Assembly (NCBI RefSeq): GCF_024586455.1 | Contig: NC_065922.1 | Location: 36,452,089 to 36,516,088, forward strand | Length of the DNA: 64,000 nucleotides | From: Bactrocera neohumeralis | Taxonomy: Eukaryota; Arthropoda; Insecta; Diptera; Tephritidae | Reading direction: 5' to 3' | In this document: one piece after another, positions 12,896 to 25,849 of the stretch | Layout: every line of letters begins with the position of its first letter | Numbering within the stretch: the stretch's first letter is position 1 | Program-made: the position numbers and the translations under genes | Notes under the pieces: model-generated | Told to the model about the DNA's origin: nothing | Database searches by the model: none | What the model saw: only the letters and a program-made list of their open reading frames with translations

Positions 12896-13236
12896 AATTG
12901 CCTATTTGGAATTACGATGGCAGTTCCTGCTATCAAGCCGAGGGTTCCAACTCGGACACCTACCTGTATCCAGTCGCAATTTATAAGGATCCCTTCCGAC
13001 GTGGCAATAATATTTTGGTGATGTGCGATACCTACCGTTTCGACGGCGAACCCACCGCCTCCAATAACCGCAAATCGTGTCAGGAAGTAGTGAATAAGTG
13101 CAAGGACGAAGAGCCCTGGTTCGGCATTGAGCAAGAGTATACATTCCTCGATTTTGATGGACATCCATTGGGTTGGCCCAAAAATGGCTTCCCCGGACCA
13201 CAAGGACCCTACTACTGTGGTGTGGGCGCCAATAAA
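12896..13236 (+). CDS. Gs2: Gs2 internal exon a
   Basis: The acceptor is a T-rich tract ending CCAG at 12895. The exon begins with two bases that finish a split codon (AA, probably from GAA), then reads LPIWNYDGSS. The donor is GTAAG at 13237, after ...GANK in phase 0. It carries GS signature 1 and the PGPQGPYYCG loop. Confidence 0.93.
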
Positions 13237-14029
13237 GTAAGATAAAAATAGATGAGCAGCAAAATATATACTTAATTTTATTTTATTTTTATTTCTAAAG
13301 GTATATGCCCGCGATGTTGTCGACGCACATTACCGCGCCTGCTTGTATGCCGGCATCAAAGTGTCTGGCACCAATGCTGAGGTGATGCCCGCCCAATGGG
13401 AATATCAGGTGGGACCCTGTCTCGGTATTTCAGTTGGTGACGATTTGTGGATGTCACGTTTCCTCTTGCATCGCATATCCGAGGAGTTTGGTGTAAGTAC
13501 TGGCAGCAGCTTATACTACTGGATGTTGTTAAAAGCTAAATATTATTTACAGATTGTCGCCACTTTGGACCCCAAACCCATGCCGGGCGATTGGAATGGC
13601 GCCGGTGCACACACCAACGTTTCCACCAAGAAAATGCGTGAGGATGGCGGCATCAAGTGAGTACACACACACATTCATATATACTTCCATTAAGTGAGGT
13701 TTTATTTTACATTCATTTTCATTAATTTTCGTATTCGTAGGGAAATCCTCAATGCCGTTGAGAAACTCTCAAAGCATCACGAGCGTCACATTCGCGCCTA
13801 CGATCCCAAACAGGGTCAGGACAATGCACGTCGTCTTACCGGTCAGCATGAGACGAGCTCGATCAATGATTTCAGCGCCGGCGTTGCCAATCGTGGCTGC
13901 TCCATACGTATACCGCGCGGTGTGAACGATGATGGCAAGGGCTATTTCGAAGATCGTCGCCCGAGCTCCAACTGTGATCCTTACTCAGTGGTGGAGGCCA
14001 TTCTACGCACTATCTGCTTGGATGAGTAG
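12896..14029 (+). CDS. Gs2: Glutamine synthetase 2, 3' four exons (partial gene)
   Basis: Glutamine synthetase joins glutamate and ammonia to glutamine using ATP; the Gs2 form is the cytosolic enzyme in flies. Four exons (12896-13236, 13301-13492, 13553-13656, 13741-14029) join in frame with GT-AG sites and encode 307 residues up to a TAG stop. Visible family marks are WNYDGSS at the start (GS signature 1), EYTFLDFDGHPLGWP and PGPQGPYYCG (ATP-binding region), NAEVMPAQWE, KPMPGDWNGAGAHTN (ATP-binding signature 2) and the end ILRTICLDE. Eukaryotic GS is about 370 residues, so roughly 60 N-terminal residues are missing. No exon for them was found in the preceding 12.9 kb, so the start probably lies outside the window. 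Choosing Gs2 over the mitochondrial Gs1 is an inference from the C-terminus and from the neighbouring genes. Confidence 0.93.
13301..13492 (+). CDS. Gs2: Gs2 internal exon b
   Basis: The acceptor is CTAAAG at 13300 and the donor GTAAGT at 13493, phase 0 at both ends. It reads VYARDVVDAHYRACLYAG and continues through NAEVMPAQWE to ISEEFG. The intron before it is only 64 bp. Confidence 0.93.
13553..13656 (+). CDS. Gs2: Gs2 internal exon c
   Basis: The acceptor is TTTACAG at 13552 and the donor GTGAGT at 13657. The exon reads IVATLDPKPMPGDWNGAGAHT and on to the first two bases of a Lys codon, completed by the next exon. It holds the second GS signature. Confidence 0.93.
13741..14029 (+). CDS. 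Gs2: Gs2 terminal coding exon
   Basis: The acceptor is TTCGTAG at 13740. The first G completes AAG (Lys), then the exon reads EILNAVEKLSKHHERHIRAY and on to ICLDE and TAG at 14027-14029. The stretch DNARRLTG, with the catalytic-region Arg residues, and SIRIPRGV are intact. Confidence 0.94.
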
Positions 14030-14166
14030 ACGCAGTTGCACCCACCCATCCACACACACACACACACATACACACAGACGGCAAGCGAAAGTACTAGACG
14101 AGAGCGTTCTCTAAAGTGCCAATGAGTCGAGTTACTGGAAAAGTGAAACGAAACCAAAGGGAAGCG

Positions 14167-14184
14167 AATAAAATTGACAATAAA
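14167..14184 (+). promoter_or_regulatory. Gs2 poly(A) signals
   Basis: Two AATAAA hexamers at 14167-14172 and 14179-14184 lie about 140 bp after the Gs2 stop codon, at a usual distance for insect 3' ends. A (CA)n run at about 14050-14076 lies in the presumed 3' UTR. Confidence 0.6.
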
Positions 14185-14939
14185 ATATTCATTTAGTTTT
14201 AAGCCACACACCGGAGACACTTTATAATTGGGGACAACGAAAAAAACAAAAAGCCAAAACAGCAACAGTTTAGTCAAGGGAAAGGTAGTGTTACATAAGT
14301 ATTTTAATTTAAACTTTCAATTTGTCATAAGTGAATTTAGTATATATATATGTATATGCTTACAAACATACATATACATGTGTACTACAAGTTAGCCAAT
14401 TGTTGGATGGCCAAATGATGACTACTAATCTGCATATGTGTGTGTCAGCCATTGCTGACTCTAACCTTTGAATATCCACATACGCATACCCCATACACAC
14501 ATATGATTGTTATTGTTACATATACACACATATATATACAGTTAATCTATGTACCAACATTTATTTACAATGCGAAAATGTAATTACACTTCGGCTAATA
14601 TTGCGGCAAGACAATGCTACGGACGACAATATGAAAAAGACAATTATTTAAGTTTTAGTCAAATAACATTGCATTAGGAATTAAGATGCATTTGTGCATA
14701 CATCCAGACATTTGTACGAGTATGTAGGAGGCAACGAGATTTCATTTACACATACATATGTATATCAAGTGCAATATTGTAAACGCCAAATATTATTACC
14801 TAATACGCGACATTATGATACTGTTGATTAATAAATTCTTATAAGTACTAACACATATGCACAATTACAAAATTAATGATATTTATTTATAATTACTGAA
14901 TATTTTGTAACAGCGGAAACCCTTAAGTACACCTACGAC

Positions 14940-17900
14940 GCAGTCAATCTGTATATGAAATATCGTTAAAAGAAACATCGCATGTCTCGGAAACAAGTTG
15001 AGGAAATATTTCTTGAAAACTTTTATAGTGCGTGTTATCGCTTGGGCTATCTTTCTGCATCAAAAGATTTTACCTAGCCAACAAAAATTAGACAAAAAAT
15101 TTTATATTTCTCTCTATTTCGACCATTTTTAGCAGATTTACTGAAATAACTCATCAACCGGAAACGGAAATGCGTTTTTGAAAATGGCATAGTGTGCCCC
15201 ATCAATTGGGCTATATAATAGTATACATTTTTTTCACATAACTCCTTCCAGCAGTCCATAAATGTCAATTTTCGTCGCGTTTCCGGCGAATTTTTGAATA
15301 AATACGCAACTGCCCAGCAACCGGAAATGGAAATATTTTTCTGAGTAGTAGAATTCATGCCCCCTTTCATATGCAACATTTCTGCATTAAAACATTTCAC
15401 CCATGCTCACCGAGCGCGTCAGAAACATTGAAAATTTGCAGCTAATTCCAGGATTTGTACTAGGCGCCCAGAAGTGCATAGTAGGTAGCCGCGGAAGGGT
15501 TTTTGTCGAATATCTCGGAAACCGCTGGAGGAATTTCTTTTCTGTAAATTGTATGGCCAGTGTTATCGCTTGGGGCATCTTTCTGCATCAAAAATTTTGA
15601 CCTAGGTAAAATAGGTGGCCCAGAAAAAATAAATTTTGGTGTCACATCGACGGTTTTTTCCGATATGCACCCGGTTTTTGTTGAATATCTCGGAAACCGG
15701 AGGTCGGAAATTCGATCTGAAAATGGCACTGTTTAGGGCATCGCTAGGGCTATATTTCTGCATCAAAAATTTTGACCTTACTTGCGAAAATGGTTAAAAA
15801 TTTTTACCATTCTTTCAAATTTTGAGAATTTTTAGCAGATTTATTGAAATAGCTCTCCAACCGGAAGCGGAAATGAATTTTTGAAAATGGCATAATGTGC
15901 CCCATGACTTGGGCAATACAGTAGTATAAATTTTTTTTGTATAGCCCCCACTGGTACTTCAAAAATGTCGATTTTCGTCGTACTTCCTGCAAATTTTACA
16001 ATACATACGCAATTGGTCTGTAGCCGGAAAAGAAAATAAATTTCCAAGTAGTCCACATCCTGCCCCCTTTCATATGCAACATTTCTGCATTTAAACATTT
16101 CACCCATACTCACCGAGCGCGTCAGAAACATTGAAAATTTGCAGCTAATTCCAGGATTTGTACTAGGCGCCCAGAAGTGCATAGTAGGTAGCCGCGGAAG
16201 GGTTTTTGTCGAATATCTCGGAAACCGCTGGAGGAATTTCTTTTCTGTAAATTGTATGGCCAGTGTTATCGCCTGGGGCATCTTTCTGCATCAAAAATTT
16301 TGACCTAGGTAAAATAGGTGGCCCAGAAAAAATAAATTTTGGTGTCACATCGACGGTTTTTTCCGATATGCACCCGGTTTTTGTTGAATATCTCCGAAAC
16401 CGGTGGTCGGAAATTCGATCTGAAAATGGCACTGTTTAGGGCATCGCTAGGGCTATATTTCTGCATCAAAAATTTTGACCTTACTTGCGAAAATGGTTAA
16501 AAATTTTTACCATTCTTTCAAAATTTGAGAATTTTTAGCAGATTTATTGAAATAGCTCTCCAACCGGAAGCGGAAATGAATTTTTGAAAATGGCATAATG
16601 TGCCCCATGACTTGGGCAATACAGTGGTATACATTTTTTTCGTATAGCCCCCACTGGTACTTCAGAAATGTCGATTTTCGTCGTACTTCCTGCAAATTTT
16701 ACAATACATACGCAATTGGTCTGTAGCCGGAAAAGAAAATAAATTTCCAAGTAGTCCACATCCTGCCCCCTTTCATATGCAACATTTCTGCATTTAAACA
16801 TTTCACCCATACTCACCGAGCGCGTCAGAAACATTGAAAATTTGCAGCTAATTCCAGGATTTGTACTAGGCGCCCAGAAGTGCATAGTAGGTAGCCGCGG
16901 AAGGGTTTTTGTCGAATATCTCGGAAACCGCTGGAGGAATTTCTTTTCTGTAAATTGTATGGCCAGTGTTATCGCTTGGGGCATCTTTCTGCATCAAAAA
17001 TTTTGACCTAGGTAAAATAGGTGGCCCAGAAAAAATAAATTTTGGTGTCACATCGACGGTTTTTTCCGATATGCACCCGGTTTTTGTTGAATATCTCGGA
17101 AACCGGAGGTCGGAAATTCGATCTGAAAATGGCACTGTTTAGGGCATCGCTAGGGCTATATTTCTGCATCAAAAATTTTGACCTTACTTGCGAAAATGGT
17201 TAAAAATTTTTACCATTCTTTCAAAATTTGAGAATTTTTAGCAGATTTATTGAAATAGCTCTCCAACCGGAAGCGGAAATGAATTTTTGAAAATGGCATA
17301 ATGTGCCCCATGACTTGGGCAATACAGTAGTATAAATTTTTTTTGTATAGCCCCCACTGGTACTTCAAAAATGTCGATTTTCGTCGTACTTCCTGCAAAT
17401 TTTACAATACATACGCAATTGGTCTGTAGCCGGAAAAGAAAATAAATTTCCAAGTAGTCCACATCCTGCCCCCTTTCATATGCAACATTTCTGCATTTAA
17501 ACATTTCACCCATACTCACCGAGCGCGTCAGAAACATTGAAAATTTGCAGCTAATTCCAGGATTTGTACTAGGCGCCCAGAAGTGCATAGTAGGTAGCCG
17601 CGGAAGGGTTTTTGTCGAATATCTCGGAAACCGCTGGAGGAATTTCTTTTCTGTAAATTGTATGGCCAGTGTTATCGCCTGGGGCATCTTTCTGCATCAA
17701 AAATTTTGACCTAGGTAAAATAGGTGGCCCAGAAAAAATAAATTTTGGTGTCACATCGACGGTTTTTTCCGATATGCACCCGGTTTTTGTTGAATATCTC
17801 GGAAACCGGAGGTCGGAAATTCGATCTGAAAATGGCACTGTTTAGGGCATCGCTAGGGCTATATTTCTGCATCAAAAATTTTGACCTTACTTGCGAAAAT

Positions 17901-18670
17901 GGTTAAAAATTTTTACCATTCTTTCAAATTTTGAGAATTTTTAGCAGATTTATTGAAATAGCTCTCCAACCGGAAGCGGAAATGAATTTTTGAAAATGGC
18001 ATAATGTGCCCCAGGACTTGGGCAATACAGTAGTATAAATTTTTTTTGTATAGCCCCCACTGGTACGTCAGAAATGTCTATTTTCGTCGTACTTCCTGCA
18101 AATTTTACAATACATACGCAATTGGTCTGTAGCCGGAAAAGAAAATAAATTTCCAAGTAGTCCACATCCTGCCCCCTTTCATATGCAACATTTCTGCATT
18201 TAAACATTTCACCCATACTCACCGAGCGCGTCAGAAACATTGAAAATTTGCAGCTAATTCCAGGATTTGTACTAGGCGCCCAGAAGTGCATAGTAGGTAG
18301 CCGCGGAATGGTTTTTGTCGAATATCTCGGAAACCGCTGGAGGAATTTCTTTTCTGTAAATTGTATGGCCAGTGTTATCGCTTGGGGCATCTTTCTGCAT
18401 CAAAAATTTTGACCTAGGTAAAATAGGTGGCCCAGAAAAAATAAATTTTGGTGTCACATCGACGGTTTTTTCCGATATGCACCCGGTTTTTGTTGAATAT
18501 CTCGGAAACCGGTGGTCGGAAATTCGATCTGAAAGTGGCACTGTTTAGGGCATCGCTTGCGCTATATTTCTGCATTAAAAAATTTCAGTTGGACAACAAA
18601 AACAGGATAGAAATTTTAATAATATTCCGTGATTCGACCATTTTTAGTAGAATTGCTTTGGAATGTTGTT
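14940..18670. repeat. Satellite-like tandem array, 703-bp higher-order unit
   Basis: Four full 703-bp units plus part of a fifth run from about 15390 to 18560: anchor points repeat at 15460, 16163, 16866, 17569 and 18272. Each unit holds four diverged sub-units, whose 'accgg'-type anchors in the first unit sit at 15521, 15696, 15860 and 16023 (steps of 175, 164, 163 and 201 bp, summing to 703). A more diverged partial unit lacking the second sub-unit lies at 14940-15390, and a degraded tail runs to about 18670. Repeated minus-strand open frames of 146 and 89 codons follow from the repeat and have no coding signs. Confidence 0.92.
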
Positions 18671-20578
18671 ATTGCTATTCAATACTCACTATAACGTATT
18701 TTTGTGGAGAATAATACAATAGTGCTTAATTGATTTCAAGGGTTTTATTCGCAATTTTTATAATTTATGTATTTGTTTTTGTATTTCGTCATCAAAGTAC
18801 AGTATATTCATTCACTAAATTGTAAGTGGATGACAAACGTTTTTAAGTATTTTTCTTTGCATAATTTATTTAATAACACAATTTCTCTTTGTTGTTGTTA
18901 TTTCATATTTCTAAAATTAATTAAACATTGATTTCGTTTGCAATTTCAAAGTCTTCGCTTACTGGCAATACACAAATAATTCTTTCATAAAATGTTTAGC
19001 TTGTCTTCGGTAATATCTGTTTGCTTCGCGTATACGCTCGTGTTTGTGTGTTGGTTGTGTCTCGTAATATTATTTATGAGAGTGGCTAATATTATGTCGT
19101 TTAAAAACGTTGGCTAAAAACAGTTTACAATAAGGAAACATGCCCTAGCGTTCATGCTTTCACTTGTTTGTATGTATGTATGTGGTACTCGTAACAGCTA
19201 TTCAGCATCGGTTGTGGTAAGTTAAGTTAACTTAAGTTTAGATCTATAAGTTTCTTTTTGAATGTAAGTATGTATATATTAATTATATTAAGTGCTCGAG
19301 TACTTGTAAAGTGGCGATGTCTGTCTGTGTGTCACTGTGGTCAAAGTGGTGTGGTGAGTTGTTCGCTGTAAAAAACTGTGGGATATTTTATTGTTATAGA
19401 AATGTTAGTCACAGGAGTTATTTTTGGCATTTTCACTATTGCGAAATATTGAACATTTATAACGGTTGATTTTCACTGCGAAATATTGTATATTTACGCA
19501 TATAACGGTAGTACAAAAAATTGCTTTCAGGAAACTGTTGACGAATTATTTTTACAAAATACTAAAGAACAATTAAGAACTTTAAATTCATTAAATTAAA
19601 ATAAAAAATACAACAATTGCAATACCAACAACATTGTGCATGAAATAACAGTTTTTCAAATGCTTATAATAAAATGTATAATTCTCTGCGCTTTTAAAGT
19701 CGAAAATTGAATTTGAAAAAAGCTTTGGAAATTTTGAAAATTTTTGGCTTTTCAAATACTCTTTTTTCTAAATAGCTACTAGGAATGTTTTGTAATTTTT
19801 TCAATACAGATTTGGGGCAATTTCTCACAAAGATCTTGTATGCATTCGTATTTTGTATAAATTTTCGTTAACTTTTTTTTTTAATTTTAAGTGGTAAGTA
19901 TTCAGATATGTTATAGTTTTTCTTTTATTTTCTTTGGATTTTTTATATGTACTTGTATATATATTTTTTTTTTGAGTGAAATTTTTTAATTAGTGTAAGT
20001 ACAATACAAATTTTGACTGAGTAAGAGTATGCACTTATACAGCTAGGTAGCTATTATATATATGTAGGTATGGCTAAAATATAATAAAAATTAAAAAGTG
20101 GACGTATTTTGGGATGTAAATAACAATATTATAAAAAATAATAATATTAGAAAAAATTAAAAACTAAATCAATATAATAATAACGGTTAAATAATAATGA
20201 GCAAGGTAACAAAATGATAATAATAAAATATTATATTTTCAAAAGTAGACAAAAATAAGAGTACAATAATAAAAAATAATAATAATAAAAGTATATTAAT
20301 AAAAATTATAATAAGAGGTTATATTTATAAAAAAAAACACATCAAAATATATTATAACAAAAATAAAGCGAAATATTTTTGATTAAAGAAAAAATCAAAA
20401 TAAAACCAAAAACTTACACAAAATAACGGTAATAAAGCATTTGTTTGCTGTCAAAAGAAGAAAACGAAAATTGGAAACCGTGCAACCATGTAAAATGAGT
20501 CGCTTAGTCAGCATTTATTTCGATATATCGTATTCAAGATAGCGCTGGTGAACTAACAACTTTTGCAGATTTTCGGTA
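18671..20578. other. A/T-rich non-coding DNA
   Basis: No conserved coding frame. From about 19.6 kb on it is dominated by A-rich, AATAA-type low-complexity sequence. Could include distal 3' sequence of Evi5. Confidence 0.4.
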
Positions 20579-21129
20579 TTAAGGGGTTATATCGACTAGT
20601 AAATATCAAAAATCCGATTTTTTCGAAACATTGTATTCAGAGTCAGTGAAAGAAATTTTTCCGTAAAAGGCCGAACCGGTCCACTTCAAACAATTCTAGA
20701 TACATATATTTAAGTGGTAATCATCGAAGGAATCAGATTTTTGATAAAAATTTCGATTTATCAAGTAACTCTGAAGTGCAAATTTTTTCATAAAATAACA
20801 AAAAAAAAATTTTTTGGAAGCCGCCATTTTATCAAAAATCAAAGTCCTTTCATCATTAGATATTTGTATCTATTTATTGTACTAATATTTATGTTCGGTT
20901 TTTGGACTTGAGATAATGTTAAGCAAAAAAAGCCTTTTCCCTTTTTCGGAATTCATCCTGATGATCGGTTAAGGGTTCAAAAATTCAAAATTTTTCAAAA
21001 AAAATTATTTAAGTATATGATCTTAGTTATTGTTTGTTTTTGTATTTAGTTGTCAAATACTTCAAATTTCTCTTAAAAACAAAAATCACAAAAAACACGT
21101 TATTTTTGTTTTGGAATATAGCCCCTTAA
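20579..21129. mobile_element. TTAA-flanked inverted-repeat element 3
   Basis: TTAA at 20579-20582 and 21126-21129. The left end reads GGGGTTATATCGACT; the right end (reverse strand) reads GGGGCTATATTCC. About 540 bp, non-coding. Confidence 0.6.
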
Positions 21130-22340
21130 ACGACTAATTTTACACATCTGTGCTTAAATTAAAAAATATTAAAAATTATTTAAACAAATTAACCGAAAAT
21201 TGTTAAGAATAAAAAAGAAAAAAACAGAATATTATTAAAAAAATTTAATAAAAAATATTAAAAAAAAATTGAAATAATATAAAAAATAAATAAAATATAA
21301 AAAATAAAAGAATATAAGAAATAAAAAACTCAAATACGATAACATTACAATTAAAATTTTTAAAAATTTATCGAAAATTGTTATAAAAAAGTAAAAAAAC
21401 AAATAAAGAAAGAAAAGAAATAAATAAAAAAAATTTTAAGAGAATATAAAAAATAAAAAACAATCAAATAAGTAAGAATTTAAAAATTTATCGAAATTGT
21501 TAAGAATAAAACAGAAGGTAAAAAAAGAAGAAAAAAATTAAAAGTATCAACCATAAAAAGATTAAATTAAAAAATTAAAAAAAAAAATATGATATATGAA
21601 AAATTTTAAAAGAATATAAAAATTAAAAAACTCGAATATAATAACATTAAAATTAAAAAAAAATTTTAAAATTTATCGAAAATCATATAAAAAAGTAAAA
21701 AAAAAAAAACAAATTAAAAAAATAAATGAACAAATTTTAAGAGAATATAAAAATAAAAAAATTCAAATACGAAAATATTAAAATTAAAAAAATTGAGAAA
21801 TATATCGAAAAATGTTAACGATAAAAAGGAAGAAAAAGAATAAGAAAACAGAAAAAAAATTTAAAAAAAACAAGAAATGTAAAAGAATTTATAAAAATTG
21901 AAAAAATATAAACGAATATAAAAAATTCAAATATGTAAACATTAAAATTGAAAAAATATTTGAAAAATTAATCGAAAATTGTTAAAAATAAAGAGGAGGA
22001 ACAGAAAAAAAATACTTAAAAAATTAAAAAAAAATAAAAATATAAAATAATAAAGAACGAAAATAATTAAAAAATTTAAAAAAAAATTAAAAATACATAA
22101 AATTTGAAATTCAAAAAATAGAAATCATCTAAATAATATTTTAGTATATACATACATAAAATTGTTAAAGATAAAGAGGAGGAACAGAAAAAGAAAATTA
22201 AAAAAAATAAAAAAATATAAAATACTAAACAATGAAAATAACTAAAAAATGAAAAAAAAATTTAAAAATACATAAAATTTTAAATTCAAAAAATAGAAAT
22301 CATCTAAATAATATTTTAGAATATACATACATACATAATA
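21130..22340. repeat. A-rich low-complexity tract with a loose internal repeat
   Basis: Strand-asymmetric A-rich sequence in which 'attaaaaaatttatcgaaaatt'-like phrases recur about every 100-150 bp (21180, 21360, 21480, 21670, 21800, 21965). An approximately 150-bp segment is also duplicated at 21990-22145 and 22165-22325. Confidence 0.6.
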
Positions 22341-24452
22341 TTTATATGGAGTACTTATACACATGCACGCATGAGTTCGTTTTTTTTATCTGAATAAGCT
22401 TCTTTTTTTTTTTATAAAATTGTTAATTATATTAAACATAATTGTGCTTTCTCGTTCGCCCAAAGCGCACAGTTGACCTCGCAAAAGTTTCGCTTTAGTT
22501 AAAATTATTTAAATTCTTATGCTTCAATACGCAAACTTAAAATACTACTTTTGCGCTAAAATTATAAATATGTACATCCTAATTTCACTGCTTTTATGCA
22601 GGCTTATACTCGTATGCCTTCAATACTTTATCGCTGTGGCAGTTACTTGCTTCAACAAGTTTATAAAAAAACTAATACTAATAATTACTTAAAACAACAA
22701 GAAACTCAAAAATTCGTTAAACTGTGTTTTTGTCACTGACTGATATTGCACATTACAAGTATATCAAGTATGTTTGTATATAAGTAAATAAAGTATTTTA
22801 AAATAACAATAATTATAATAATAATAATAGTAATTATAGTATTTATAATAATAATAGCAATAATAATCATAAAATCGTACAGCTAAAAAATTGTGGAACT
22901 GCGGCTTAATATACATAATATACGTTTGTATTGATAATAAACATTAGTATATAGCTATTGAGCCGGGATTTCTTAGGCTGTTCTCTCAAACCAATTTTTT
23001 GAAATATAATAAAAAATAAATTTGAAATAAACGCGAATTTTTGTGCATAAACAATTTAATAATATTTTTTATTTTTTCGTTAGCAAATTGTTGTTGCATT
23101 TGTAGAATTTTAAAAACACTATAAAACATAACTTTAACCAGCGACTTTCTGTATTTAATTGTGTGCATGTAATGGATTTTGATTAAGCCAAGACTTCTTA
23201 CTGCCACGACAAACTGTTTAAAACTTTTAGGTTAGTTTTTGTTTCACTTCAAATATAACTACTTTTTACTACAAATAAACCCGCAAATGTGTTTTATAAA
23301 AAAATCGAATATTTTGCGTGTTTTTGGTCAGTCACTTAATATCATTTGCATGCATTTTTAACAAAAACAATATCGAATTATATATGGATAGCCTTTTATA
23401 ATTAATTATGTGTATGTATTTATATGTATATTGACTGTTGTCTGCCTTTTTTTGCTTAAACTTTTAATATATTCATAATTTCGCGTCTTCTACCAACTTT
23501 GTCAAAGAGTATAATTGCCTTTTTATTTGAATTTGTTTAATTTTGGCCACATGTGTTTCAGAAAATACCTGTAATAGTACATATTTATGATTTATGTCTG
23601 TTTGTAAAAGTTAATATGGAACACTATTATATTAAAATTTTAATGGCGGTATTCACTGCATTGAGTTGTGTACTGAAATGTTGAATTTTTTTTGTAAGTA
23701 AGTAAGAGGGTGGTGAGCTAAATTTGGTTTAGTTTTTAATTTTAAATTTAAGATGAGTTTTTTACAAAAATTTAAAAAAAAAATACTAAAATCAAAAAAA
23801 AATCAAATTTCTGTCTTTAAAACCTGCGAGCATGTTTTTAGCTCCACTTTCTTTTTCGCTTTATTTCAATTGGCATTCTCAACTTTTCTGCCATGTCAAC
23901 CACTTATTTCAATGTACCTTCTCACTCAACAGTGAATACCCGCCAAAAATATGTTGATTACTTTACGTATTATAAGTTTATGCCTGTATGTGTATGTGTG
24001 GTCAAATATTCGTTATGCGCCACCGACATTTCTACTCGTTCAATGCCGTTAGTTTTTAGCTAAGTTTAAGTTATAATCATAGTTGTTGTTGTAGTCTAGT
24101 TTCACACTCTAGTTTTTCATTGCCATAATTTGTTGTAATAATACATAATGCATATTTGTATAAACTAACGCTACATATGTATGTATGTTTGTATGTATTT
24201 ATGAAAAAGTCATAAATGTACATATGTATAAAAACATTTTCAGTTTGAGACAAATCTTTTTCGCTGCAATTCAGTTTGCGAAATTCCTTTTAGCTACTAT
24301 TTTACGACAGCTTAGTTAATCGGCAATTAGTGGTTTATATTTTTTGATATCTTTCATAATTATTTATACGCTTCACTTATAATTTGTATATCAATTTTAA
24401 TGTAAACACACTTTTTTATCTGTATTGTAAATTTAATGTCTGTGTGTGCGGG
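22341..24452. other. Unique-looking A/T-rich non-coding DNA
   Basis: No conserved frame and no recognisable transposon ends. May be part of a long Evi5 3' UTR; many minus-strand AATAAA signals occur, too many to choose one. Confidence 0.35.
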
Positions 24453-25180
24453 TTTAATTTTTTTTTAAATTTTTTAAAAAATTTTAATTAAAAAAAAAAT
24501 TAAAAAAACATTTTAATTACATTAATTTTTTTAATTAATTTTTTTAATTAAAATATATTAATTAAATAAATTTTTTTTATTAAAAACATATAAAAAAATA
24601 TTTTAATTTTAAAAGATATTTTATTTAAAGTAATTTTTTAATTAAAATTTTTTTGATTAAAATATTTTTTTATACTTTTTTTAATTAAACATATTTTTAA
24701 TTAATATATATATATGTATTATTTTAATTAAAAAAAATTAATTTAATTAATATATTTTAATTTAAAAAAATCTTAATTAAAAAATATTTAATTTAAATTA
24801 TTTTTTTAATTACATTTTTTTTAATTAAAATATATTAATTAAAGTAATTTTTTTAATTAAAATTTTTTTTAACTAAATTTTTTTTTTTAATTAAAATATA
24901 TTAATTAAAATATTTTTAATTAAAAAAATATATATTTTAATCCAAAAACTTTTAATTAAAAAAATTAATTTAAATAAAATATCTTTTGAAATTAAAAAAA
25001 AATATTTTAATCTAAAAAGTTTTAATTAAAAATATTAATTTAATTAAAATATTTTTTAAAATTAAAATATTTTTTATATGTTTTTAATAAAAAAAATTAA
25101 TTTAATTTGAAATATTTTTAATTAAAAAAGTTAATTTAATTTAAAAAAATTTTTAAATAATTAAAATTTTTTTGTTTTTA
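24453..25180. repeat. Near-pure A/T tract
   Basis: About 730 bp with only a handful of G or C, built of TTTTTAATTAAAA-type phrases that are themselves palindromic. It lies about 670 bp beyond the Evi5 stop codon. Confidence 0.8.
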
Positions 25181-25849
25181 AATACGCTAGAAAATGTCTT
25201 TAGATTTATAACCACAAAAAAATGTTTAAATAATAATTATGTTTGCATACTTTTAAGCGCGCAGTTAAAACGTTTAGTCTTCTGCACTAGCGTATTGCAG
25301 ACAAATACACTTATTTATATATTTTGCTCTTCAAATTACAACAATTAAATATATTAATAGTTAATAATCATATAATAATCATCAATTGGTATAGACGCTA
25401 TAACAAATTACTAATAAATTATTAATACATATTATATACTAGACTATATGAATGTTGGCATGCAAGCAGCAAGCAAATTATTTAGAATATTTCAAATAAA
25501 AATTATTGATAATTAATTAATAATAATTATTATAGTAATATGGGTTTCAACATAATCGCCGCAAAAGCATAATATACACATGCATAAACTTACTTACATC
25601 TAAAGGCATAATAAGCAATTAAATAAAATAATTTATTTTAATTTAAGTTAATTATTAATTTGGAATTTTCTACTTGCGTAATATAATAGCAGTATGTGTG
25701 TGTGTGTTGTTTTCCTATTCGTTATAAATATGCTCGCAATAACTGTCTACATAATATCCACATGAAAAATTAGAATATCAACGGGACAACCGTGCAATGG
25801 TGTCTCGCAATTTGTGTGCTAACTCCTCTCTCCGCAGCCGCATTATGTA
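25181..25849 (-). other. Probable Evi5 3' UTR
   Basis: Directly downstream of the Evi5 TAA on the minus strand. A/T-rich without transposon matches; contains several minus-strand AATAAA hexamers. Confidence 0.45.

Noticed and set aside
12796..13203. Minus-strand frames of 135 and 99 codons over Gs2
   Set aside because: They are antisense shadows of the conserved Gs2 exon.
15841..18541. Repeated 146- and 89-codon minus-strand open frames, several almost identical
   Set aside because: They repeat because the 703-bp satellite unit repeats. They overlap each other in different frames and show no domain, so they are not a tandem gene family.
14940..18670. CRISPR-like array
   Set aside because: The repeats are 703 bp, with no short direct repeats and unique spacers, in an evident insect genome.
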